Below, in pieces: positions 1 through 10,500 of a DNA stretch of 64,000 bases (the stretch's first letter is position 1; each line of letters begins with the position of its first letter). This stretch comes from Russula earlei. Lineage: Eukaryota > Basidiomycota > Agaricomycetes > Russulales > Russulaceae. The stretch covers positions 1 through 64,000 of the forward strand of contig JAGFNK010000089.1 of assembly GCA_025769875.1 (NCBI GenBank). The letters are read 5' to 3'. The position numbers were made by a program, and so were the translations under genes. The notes below the pieces were generated by a model. That model ran no database searches. It was not told the DNA's origin and worked only from the letters and a program-made list of their open reading frames with translations.

Positions 1-608
1 TGCTGCCCTGCCCATCGTGTGTCAGGTCCACCCACCATCTCCCCATCTGCCGCCTCCGTCTTAGCCTCATCCATCCCCACCTCAGTTCTCCAACTCCTTG
101 GAACACGGCAGTGATGTGGAAGAGCCACCGTCACCAGCACCAGCATCAGCACCGGCACCTACACAGCCGCATCCCTAGCATCCCCAGCTGCTGCTGCCAT
201 CTCAGCCTTGTCCTTTGGCGCCTCAGCTCTGTCCACTGTATTGCCAGCCGCCACCTCAGCCGCTTTAGCACCAGCCATACCTCCCACTGCCCCAGTCAGT
301 ATCGCCATCTCAATGCCTCCAGTGCCCCCTACGCTTATGCCTATGAACTTGCGCTTGCCACCCACGCCCCTGCTTCCAGACCACACCGCCATCTCACCGC
401 CGCACCGCGTGAAAGACGTCAACAAGGAACAAATAGAACAACCCCATGAAGAATTGGATGATGAAGAACATGCTGCCACCTCGAGAAGCAGAAGCCACCA
501 CCATCACAGGCTGTTCGCCGACACACCCAGACACGCCGATAGCTCAGGATGCATGCCGCAGGCCACGTGCTATTGCCCATGCATGCCACCGCCACCTCAG
601 TTGGAGAC
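1..608. other. Repeat-rich flank without a recognisable gene
   Basis: Open frames exist on both strands, but all are rich in Pro, Ser, Thr and His from CCA/CAC-type low complexity and show no domain. The stretch is directly followed by a solo LTR, so I read it as repeat or decayed sequence. No gene is called. Confidence 0.5.
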
Positions 609-1571
609 TGTCAAGACTCACTGTTGAACTATCCAGTTCAAGAGCGAGGGATAAGCTTGAAGACGAGTCGATAGACATCCAAGAGAGCATGGGCAAGGAG
701 TAGAGTCCAGAGTAGTAACAAATACCAGAGAGGCACTGTTACTGTGAGAGTTGAGCAGTCACACAGAGAGGAGGCCAGGATAGTCACAAGGGGACGGTCC
801 TTAAAGGAGTATCCCAGGGATGGAGAGTGCCGTAAACAAATGGACAGTCTGAGGACTGTCCACTACTTTATTGAGCGCTTATATACTACAAGAGAACTGC
901 TAAATGTGGAACATAACCTTGTTATCAAGCACAATAGAGTGATGAGTAAGAAGTTGGAGTATGCTTACTGAGCATGCTCAGTCATGCTCGGTAAGCTGCT
1001 GAGTAAGAAGGCTTTTCTTGATGAGTAAGAGCCTTCCTTGTCCACATGTTCACTGTTTTAGTACACGTGCAAACACCTGATTCATTTCCTGTTAGTTAGT
1101 TTAGGGCTGGTCATTTGAGGACTTGTAGTCTGGTTCGGGGAATAGTGTTATTCTATAAGGCCCCTTATATAGTTCTATTAGGGTCCTTAAAGTCGACCCT
1201 ACTGTTTCTATCAAGGTCCCTAGTATTGCCTTATAGTTTGTTTAATAGTTATTAGAGTTAGTCTAATAACGCGTTGCAGGGTCTTTGATACTATGTTAGT
1301 CCTATTGTAGAGCACTTATAGTCGTCCTAAAGGGTCCCTAGGAAGGTCCTAGTATTGTCTTTTATTGCTAAAAGGGTTGTCTCTAAGTGGGGCTTGCTGT
1401 ATGTCAATTGTGCTGAGAATTGCTCGCGCAACAATGTACACGTGATATTGTGGACACCTCTACTCACCCCTTTTGCTCCAGTGAACAGGGTGACACCATA
1501 GAGGCTGGGTTTCCTCCTATAAGGAAGGGTCCTTCAAGGGCCCTCTCTGGAGAATGGTTCATGACAGAGAC
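604..1571. mobile_element. Solo LTR copy 1 with GAGAC target duplication
   Basis: The LTR proper is 609-1566 (958 bp). It begins TGTCA and ends TGACA, the usual TG...CA inverted ends. It is flanked on both sides by the same 5 bp, GAGAC (604-608 and 1567-1571), a target-site duplication typical of LTR retrotransposons. A second, closely similar copy lies at 3403-4368 with its own different duplication, so these are two independent insertions reduced to solo LTRs by LTR-LTR recombination. They are not the two ends of one element. The superfamily cannot be told from the LTR alone. Confidence 0.93.
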
Positions 1572-1891
1572 GACCATGCAGCCATGGCCAAGACACGACG
1601 ACAAGAGCAATAGCCATGCTCAACGTCTTTGACAACTTCCGCCCACACCTCACCTCAGAGCCTCTCATGCCCTCCCTCCTAGTGCCCGACACCTGCCCTG
1701 CCTTGGGTCTCCTCCATCCCCAAGTCATCAAAGCCTTCCGCACCGACAACGCCCAGCATAAGGCACACGGACATCCCCTTGCATGGGATATTCCCGACTC
1801 CGACTTCACCTCCACCTCCACCTCTGCGGACAGCACCACCACCCACAATGGTGCTGCCCTGAGTCCGTACATCGCCTCCATACATCACCTC

Positions 1892-2893
1892 CATCCCGGC
1901 CCTCGCCCTCAGATCGTGCATGGTGCGCACGTCCCGTGGCTTAGGCGATCCAATTCACGCTGGACCATTCACTTGTCACACAAGTCAAGCAGCAGCAGGA
2001 AGCTCACAAGGTCACGAAGATCATACATCCTGCTTCCTCCACTCCAACTTCTCAATTGACACATCCATCTTTGGTACCTGAAATTGTGATAAATCCTGTC
2101 ACTGGCCCTGCAAGTGTTCCCACCACAACGTCGGTCCCGGCCCTTGCCCTCAGATTGCGTGCAGCACACACGTCCCGTGGCTTAGGCGATCCAATTCATG
2201 CCGGACCATTCACTTGTCACACAAGTCAAGCAGCAGCAGGAAGCTCATGAGGTCACGAAGATTGTATGTCCTGCTTCCTCCACTCCAACTTCTCAATTGA
2301 CACATTCATCTTTCGTACCTGAAATTGTGATAAATCCTGTCACTGGCCCTGCAAGTGTTCCCACCACAACGTCGGTCCCAGCCCTCACCCTTGGATCATG
2401 CATGGCACACACGTCCCACGGCTTAGGCAATCCAATTCATGCCGGACCATTCACTTGTCGCACAAGTCAAGCAGCAGCAGGAAGCTCATGAGGTCACAAA
2501 GATCGTACATCCTGCTTCCTCCACTCCAGCTTCTCAATTGACACATTCATCTTTCGTACCTGAAATTGTGATAAATCCTGTCACTGGCCCCACAAGTGTT
2601 CCCACCACAATGTTGGTCCCAGCCCTTGCCCTCAGATCACGCACGGCGCACACATCCTGCAGCTTAGGCGATCCAATTCATGCCAGACCATTCACTTGTC
2701 GCACAAGTCAAGCAGCAGCAGGAAGCTCATGAGGTCATGAAGATTGTACATCCTGCTTCCTCCACTCCGACTTCTCAATTGACACATCCATCTGTCATAC
2801 CTGAAATCATGATAAATCCTGTCACTGGCCCCACAAGTGTTCCCACCACAATGATGGTCCCAGCCCTTGCCCTCAGATCGCCCACAGCACGCA
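1892..2893. repeat. 241-bp tandem repeat, about 4 copies
   Basis: The anchor GGACCATTCACTTGTC and its variants recur at about 1962, 2203, 2444 and 2685, a strict 241-bp spacing. Copies share long runs (AAGTCAAGCAGCAGCAGGAA, AAATCCTGTCACTGGCCC) with scattered substitutions. Because 241 is not a multiple of 3, each copy shifts frame and the apparent proteins are artefacts. The array lies between the two solo LTRs. Its origin is unknown; it could be a satellite or the remnant of a larger element. Confidence 0.88.
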
Positions 2894-3397
2894 CCCTCAC
2901 ACTCGCATAGATGCTCAAGCGCTGGCATGCAGAAACGTGAAGGGCGGCTCACTCGCAGGTGTGATAGGTGGGCTAAGGTGGCTCGCGCTGGCACATGGAG
3001 TAGTATGACATGTATCGAGCTCCAGCCAGTGCACTGCACACAGATGGACAAGATCTGCGCTCTCATCAAGAAGCTGGGCAAGCTGCTATGCTTCCGCCTC
3101 CAGCCATCGGGATGTGAGTAGGAACTCATGAGGGAATTCTTCGCCACGAGACAGGTCTCTGGTCACCCTGTAGTTCTCGGCAATTGGGGATGCCTCATCT
3201 AACACTCGCATGCAACCAACGTCATTTGTTACAATGTATCAATATATCTATCTGGATTACAGTATTGTGCTTGCTGCTTCAGTACACTTGGGAGGATGTA
3301 GGTGAAAATTTGAACTGATCACATAAGTCACATAAGCAGTGGTTGCCAGTGGTACAAGACTTCAAGTGTTCTCAAAAGGGAAGTAGATCCAAAAGTA

Positions 3398-4373
3398 GAC
3401 ATTGTCAAGACTCACTGTTAAACTATCCAGTTCAAGAGCGAGGGATAAGCTCGAAGACGAGTTGATAGACATCCAAGACCGCGTGGGCAAGGAGTAGAGT
3501 CCAGAGTAGTAACAAATACCAGAGAGGTACTGTTACTGTGAGAGTAGAGCAGTCACGCAGGGAAGAGGCCAGGATAGTCACAAGGGGACGGTCCTTAAAG
3601 GAGTATCCCAGGGATGGAGAGTGCCGTAAACAAATGGACAGTCTGAGGACTGTCCGCTACTTTATTGAGCGCTTATATACTGTACTACAAGAGAACTGCT
3701 AAATAGGGAACAAGTCATAACCTTGTTATCAAGCACAATAGAGTGATGAGTAAGAAGTCGAAGTGCGCTTACTGAGCATGCTCAGTCATGCTCAGTAAGC
3801 TGCTGAGTAAGAAGGCTTCTCCTGATGAGTAAGAGCTTTTATTGTCCACATGTTCACTGCTTTAGTGCACGTGCGAGCACCTGATTCATTTTCTGTTAGT
3901 TAGTTTAGGGCCGGTCATTTGAGGACTTGTAGTTTGGTTAGGGAGTAGTGTTATCTTATAAGGCCCTTATATAGTTCTATTAGGGTCCTTAGAGTCGACC
4001 CTAATACTTCTATTAAGGTCCTTAGTATCGCCTTATAGTTCGTTCTATAGTTATTAGAGTTGGTCTAATAACATGTTGTAGGGCCTTTGATACTAGGTTA
4101 GTGCCTATTGTAGAGCTCCTAGAGTCGTTCCGAAGGGTCCTTAGGAAGGCCCTAATACTGTCCTTTGTTGCTAGAAGGGTTGCTTTTAAGTGGGGCTTGC
4201 TGTATGTCGATTGTGCCAAGAATCGCTTGTGCAACAATGTGCGCGCGATATTGTGGACACCTCTACTCACCCCTTTTGCTCGTGTGAACAGGGTGACACC
4301 ATAGAGGCTGGGTTTCCTCCTATAAGGAAGGGTCCTTCAAGGGCCCTCTTGGAAAATGGTTCATGACAGACAT
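3398..4373. mobile_element. Solo LTR copy 2 with GACAT target duplication
   Basis: The LTR is 3403-4368 (966 bp), beginning TGTCA and ending TGACA, and is strongly similar along its length to 609-1566. The 5-bp flanks are GACAT at 3398-3402 and GACAT at 4369-4373. It inserted into one copy of a diverged roughly 115-bp tandem duplication: the left flank (AAGTAGATCCAAAAGTAGAC, ending at 3400) reappears just downstream, ending about 4488. Confidence 0.93.
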
Positions 4374-4639
4374 GGCCCAAGGGCCGCATTGGGGTGGCTA
4401 ACTCAACAACTGGCAACTGTGGCAAGTGCCAAGTGGCAACAAGAGCGTTCAAATGTTCTCAAAATGGAAAGTAGATCCAAAAGTAGACATGTCCCAAATG
4501 GGGCAGCTCGAATTGGCTCAAGCCGCAAGCCAGGCTTGGCTTGGTCCGGCTCACCCAATCTGGCCAAGCCGTTGCTGAGCCAAACTGAGCCGGACCGGGC
4601 TGAGCCGTGACAGCACTATCCATAACCAGCTAGTGTACA

Positions 4640-6780
4640 TCTTTGAGGAGCTTCATGGAAAAGTTGTTCGTGAATTCATGGTGGGTATTTCTTTCCAGAA
4701 AGGCTCTATTTCTCATTCTCCAAGTCCTTCTAGGCAGTCAAATCCAAGATTGCGTATGCAACTGATATGTGGACTACACCACAGATGGTGTATACATTTG
4801 CATGTTCAGTCAGGTGTTTCATCAACGATGACTGGGAAATCATCGAGCATGTGATCAATTTCAAGGCTCTTGAGGATAAAGAGCACAAAGGGTTGTATGG
4901 CAGTAAGGCATTTGTCAATGGCACATGCAACATTGGTAGTCTTGATAAGATAAGTCTGACATATGTCTCTAGTCATGGAAGCAGCTTACCTTGATCCGCA
5001 CTGCATCAGCATCTCTACTGACAATGCCTCTGTCAATGATGTTATCATTTCGACTGTCGCTTGCATTCTTTTGGCTAAATATGGGATACCTCAGTCACCC
5101 AACTTACACATTCGCTGTGTTTGCCACATTGTCAATCTTGTGGTTCAAGCCATACTTGCTGCACTCGGAGAAGCAGACAATCCTGATGAAGTTGATCATT
5201 ATACTCTCAATAAGGAACAGCCATTACATCTTGACGTCGACGCTGACCCTGATCAGATTGAGTTGGACAGTGAAGAATTTCAGGATGAGGTGGAGGATGA
5301 CAAAGACAACATCATGCTGGAGGAAGAAGAGAAGGTGAAGGCTACAAAGAGTCCACTATTGAAGGTATGTGCCTCAACATTATCATATTTCAGCATACTA
5401 ATGTCTATGTTAGCTACACTACATCACAAACAAAATTGTTTTGTCACCCCAGCGGTGGAAGAAATTTCGGCAATACGCAGGCTCAGTCTATCACAAAAGG
5501 AACAAGGAGAACAAGGACAGGCGAGAGGCCTTGGAAGTCGTCCGAGATGTTTGCACATGTTGGAATTACACACATGCAATGATTCATCAAGCTGAGCTCC
5601 TACATGAAGTCAGTCTTAACCAAACTGTGTACATCCATGACATCTGATATTTTCCTTTTGCAGGCTATCGATGACTGGGTATTCAAGACACCTGGTCTGC
5701 GGACACTATTGTTGGATGATGACGAATGGAAGACTTTGGGAGAAATGGCTGACATTATAGAGGTATGGTCTACAACATCATTATTATGTCTTTCCCTAAT
5801 CATATTTACTGCGGCAACAGCCATTCACAGAGGTGACCCTACAGATGTCGCACAGCCAGGTCCCCACAATTCTGTTTGTATTACCACTTTATCAGAAGAT
5901 GGAAAAGCACCTTGAGGCCATCTCAATTTCCTGGAAGCACTCATTCAAGATACAGCAAGCTGCTGAACAGGGCCTTGCAAAGCTTAGGAAGTACTCTATC
6001 CCTGCAAAACTGCACCACTCTTATATCCTTGGGACTGGTTAGTGTCATCCTCTCAACCTGAAGCGCAAATATCACATTTTCACAGTTTTACATCCATGTT
6101 TGTGGAGCCACTGGTTTGCAGCCACCACAGATCCAGATGATGTTGCTGCACAAGAGGAAGCTGTCAGAACCACTGAGGATGTTTTCAAATATATTGCTGA
6201 GACTTACCTTGAGACGCCAACATCAATCACTCTGCCTGTTGTCCCCAGACCAGTTGTGAAACCTGTAGTGAAGATGCCATCATTTCTTGCCAGTGCATGC
6301 TCTTTTCAGCGACCAACCACTGCAGCTACAACAATACCAATATTGAAGCGCACTCCACGTGAAGAACTGGCTGATGAATTGACCAGGTATTTTAACTTTG
6401 AAGCAGCCCCAATTGAGAGGGAAGAAGGGGAGGGGGATGAGCCCATCAGCTCAAGAGGTTTTGTTGAATCCACTCCTGTGGTGGAAGGTGAGTACTTCGT
6501 TTACGCTTTAACACCTATATCTTTCTGATGATCTGCGTTCAGATCCACGCGAGCAAATTCCCTATCATTGCACGGATGGCTCATGATTATCTTGCTATTC
6601 CTGCAACTAGCGTCTCCGTCAAGCAAGTCTTCTCAAAGTCCTGACACATTTGCAACAATCTACGCAGCTCTTTGAAGGAGAAGACGGTCACGATGGCACT
6701 ACTGACAAAGGTTTGGATATGGAGTGGGCTGTTTGAGATGATGCCACCGAAGACACTGCGCCGAAAACATGGTGACAACA
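4640..6780 (+). pseudogene. Decayed hAT-superfamily transposase gene
   Basis: Successive exon-like blocks match the hAT transposase order. DMWTTPQ with an aromatic-rich core lies near 4765-4900. STDNASVND and HIRCVCHIVNLVVQ lie near 5015-5150, followed by an acidic insert. RREALEVVRDVC-WNYTHAM is near 5530, DDWVFKTPGL near 5670, and the C-terminal dimerisation segment IARMAHDYLAIPATSVSVKQ near 6570-6625. Plausible introns (for example GTATGTGC to CCCCAG, about 5367-5450) separate some blocks. The dimerisation block is interrupted by an in-frame TGA at 6642-6644, where the family normally has Arg (CGA), and an expected Arg in the middle block has become Cys. Both look like C-to-T decay at CpG. 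Terminal inverted repeats could not be placed. Confidence 0.8.
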
Positions 6781-7549
6781 GATCAAAAAATTAGTAGTAG
6801 CACTTCAACTGTGTATATACCGTTTATTAAACCTATATAGATGGTTATACTGTTTATGCAACCATTTATGTATACTTGGCCTTCAGCAAGTAAACGTATA
6901 CTAAACGGTTGGAGCGTTAATGCGATGATGGCTTGCCAACTCGACGCGGCCACAAATGCCTCGTGTCAGCTGATCATCCGCCACCTTCGCATATTCGATA
7001 GAATTCTCTTTCATCACTTTGATTCTCCCTTTATTGTGTCTCGGTCTCGATTCTCTTTTATTCCTTTGTCTTTCAGTGACCTCCTGTATATAAAACCCTC
7101 TCGAAACTTCTTGAATGACAGCTTCCTTTCGTCTTGTCCATAATCTCTTTATCCGTCTGCGTCAACTCAAAGTCATCGCGTCAGCGTTCAACGTCCCGAG
7201 GGTTGCTCATTGTTTCCTCAGCACCTTGCGCCTTCGGTCCCCAAAAACTCGGCGCGCCCTGACCTGGCTCGCTACAAGAGGCATCAACATCACATACGCC
7301 ACGGGAACATGGACACCATACTTGGCCAACTCACTCAAGCCTTCCGTTTGCTAACGGGAAGTCCATTATATCACGATGTGAAGGCCGAGATGCTGATGCG
7401 CTCTGGAATGGGATGCGACCCTTGTTGTCTCGTGCATTAATATTGGAGCGGTACTGGAACAGCAGCTGAACAATGCCGAGCTCCCCACATCTTGACGCTG
7501 AATACAATGCCATCCAGTTCTCTTTGATCTGTACGTTTGGATCTGCGCC
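6781..7549. other. Gap between hAT remnant and NLR gene
   Basis: No intact gene is seen. The segment holds a promoter-like stretch on the plus strand (see the TATA feature at 7087), and on the minus strand the continuation of the last ankyrin repeat and tail of the NLR gene beyond its TGA, down to a second TGA at 7331-7333. Confidence 0.5.
7087..7095 (+). promoter_or_regulatory. TATA-box-like element of an orphan promoter
   Basis: TATATAAAA is preceded by a long CT-rich tract (about 7005-7075) and followed by pyrimidine-rich sequence, an arrangement common in fungal promoters. Downstream on this strand there is only a short frame and then the antisense of the ankyrin array, so the promoter has no obvious gene. 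It may belong to a lost gene or drive antisense RNA. Confidence 0.35.
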
Positions 7550-10500
7550 TCACTCGAGAAGTACCCGAGCAACATCCACCTGTCCATTTTGTGATTCCAA
7601 ATGCAATGCCGTCGACTTTTGGGAACTCTGAGCGTTTATATCTGAGCCACACTCGAGGAGTGTGCGAGCAACATCCAGGTGTCCGTTTTCTGATGCCAAA
7701 TGCAATGCCGTCCACTTTTCATCGTCCTGGACGTTTGAATCTGCGCCACGCTCGAGAAGTGCGCGAACAACATCCACATGTCCGTTTTGTGATGCCAAAT
7801 GCAATGCCGTCCAGCTGTCTTTTCCCTGGGTGTTTGGATCCATGCCACGCTCGAGGAGTGCCAGAGTAACATCCAGGTGTCCGTTTTGTGATGCCAAATG
7901 CAATGCCGTCGACTTTTTGGAGGTCTGAGCGTTTATATCTGCGCCACATTCGATCAGTGTGCGAGCAACATCCAGGTGTCCGTTTTCTGATGCCAAATGC
8001 AATGCCGTCCACTTTTCATCATCCTGGACGTTTGAATCTGCGCCACGCTCGAGAAGTGCGCAAGCGACATCCACATGTCCATTCCGTGATGCCAAATGCA
8101 ATGCCGTCCAGTTGTCTTTCTTCCGAGCATTTGGATCCATGCCACGCTCGAGGACTGCCATAGTAACATACAGGTGTCCATTTTGTGATGCCAAATGCAA
8201 TGCCGTCGACTTTTGGGAAGTCTGAGCGTTTATATCTGCGCCACACTCGAGGAGTGTGCGAGCAACATCCAGGTGTCCATTTTGTGATGCCAAATGCAAT
8301 GCCGTCCCGCCGTCTTTTTCCTGGGCGTCTGGATCCGTGCCACGCTCGAGAAGTGCGCGAGCAACATCCACATGTCCGTTTTGTGATGCCAAATGCAATG
8401 CCGTCCAGCTGTCTTTTCCCTGGGTGTTTGGATCCATGCCACGCTCGAGGAGTGCCAGAGTAACATCCAGGTGTCCATTTTGTGATGCCAAATGCAATGC
8501 CGTCGACTTTTGGGAAGTCTGAGCGTTTATATCTGCGCCACACTCGAGGAGTGTGCGAGCAACATCCAGGTGTCCATTTTGTGATGCCAAATGCAATGCC
8601 GTCCCGCCGTCGTTTTCCTGGGCGTCTGGATCTGTGCCACGCTCGAGAAGTGCGCGAGCAACATCCACATGTCCGTTTTGTGATGCCAAATGCAATGCCG
8701 TCCAGCTGTCTTTTCCCTGGGTGTTTGGATCCATGCCACGCTCGAGGAGTGCCAGAGTAACATCCAGGTGTCCATTTTGTGATGCAAAATGCAATGCCGT
8801 CGACTTTTGGGAAGTCTGAGCGTTTATATCTGCGCCACACTCGAGGAGTGTGCGAGCAACATCCAGGTGTCCATTTTGTGATGCCAAATGCAATGCCGTC
8901 CACTTTTCATCGTCCTGGACGTTTGAATCTGCGCCACGCTCGAGAAGTGCGCGAGCAACATCCACATGTCCGTTTTGTGATGCCAAATGCAATGCCGTCC
9001 AGCTGTCTTTTCCCTGGGTGTTTGGATCCATGCCACGCTCGAGGAGTGCCAGAGTAACATCCAGGTGTCCATTTTGTGATGCCAAATGCAATGCCTTCGA
9101 TGTTTGGGAGGTCTGAGCGTTTATATCTGCGCCACACTCGAGGAGTGTGCGAGCAACATCCAGGTGTCCATTTTGTGATGCCAAATGCAATGCCGTCCAC
9201 TTTTCATCGTCCTGGACGTTTGAATCTGCGCCACGCTCGAGAAGTGCGCGAGCAACATCCACATGTCCGTTCTGTGATGCCAAATGCAATGCCGTCCAGC
9301 TGTCTTTTCCCTGGGTGTTTGGATCCATGCCACGCTCGAGGAGTGCCAGAGTAACATCCAGGTGTCCATTTTGTGATGCCAAATGCAATGCCGTCCCGCC
9401 GTCGTTTTCCTGGGCGTCTGGATCTGTGCCACGCTCGAGAAGTGCGCGAGCAACATCCACATGTCCGTTTTGTGATGCCAAATGCAATGCCGTCCAGCTG
9501 TCTTTTCCCTGGGTGTTTGGATCCATGCCACGCTCGAGGAGTGCCAGAGTAACATCCAGGTGTCCATTTTGTGATGCCAAATGCAATGCCGTCGACTTTT
9601 GGGAAGTCTGAGCGTTTATATCTGCGCCACACTCGAGGAGTGTGCGAGCAACATCCAGGTGTCCATTTTGTGATGCCAAATGCAATGCCGTCCCGCCGTC
9701 GTTTTCCTGGGCGTCTGGATCTGTGCCACGCTCGAGAAGTGCGCGAGCAACATCCACATGTCCGTTTTGTGATGCCAAATGCAATGCCGTCCAGCTGTCT
9801 TTTCCCTGGGTGTTTGGATCCATGCCACGCTCGAGGAGTGCCAGAGTAACATCCAGGTGTCCGTTTTGTGATGCAAAATGCAATGCCGTCGACTTTTGGG
9901 AAGTCTGAGCGTTTATATCTGCGCCACACTCGAGGAGTGTGCGAGCAACATCCAGGTGTCCATTTTGTGATGCCAAATGCAATGCCGTCCACTTTTCATC
10001 GTCCTGGACGTTTGAATCTGCGCCACGCTCGAGAAGTGCGCGAGCAACATCCACATGTCCGTTTTGTGATGCCAAATGCAATGCCGTCCAGCTGTCTTTT
10101 CCCTGGGTGTTTGGATCCATGCCACGCTCGAGGAGTGCCAGAGTAACATCCAGGTGTCCATTTTGTGATGCCAAATGCAATGCCGTCGACTTTTGGGAAG
10201 TCTGAGCGTTTATATCTGCGCCACACTCGAGGAGTGTGCGAGCAACATCCAGGTGTCCATTTTGTGATGCCAAATGCAATGCCGTCCCGCCGTCGTTTTC
10301 CTGGGCGTCTGGATCTGTGCCACGCTCGAGAAGTGCGCGAGCAACATCCACATGTCCGTTTTGTGATGCCAAATGCAATGCCGTCCAGCTGTCTTTTCCC
10401 TGGGTGTTTGGATCCATGCCACGCTCGAGGAGTGCCAGAGTAACATCCAGGTGTCCATTTTGGGATGCAAAATGCAATGCCGTCGACTTTTGGGAAGTCT

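Noticed and set aside
111..627. Overlapping frames near the left edge
   Set aside because: Low-complexity Pro/Ser/His composition with no domain, and frames on both strands equally long.
1892..2893. Proteins starting MPDHSLVAQVKQQQ
   Set aside because: They restart every 241 bp and break with the frame change of each repeat copy.
609..4368. A single 3.8-kb LTR retrotransposon bounded by the two long LTRs
   Set aside because: Each LTR has its own target duplication (GAGAC and GACAT), so they are separate solo LTRs.
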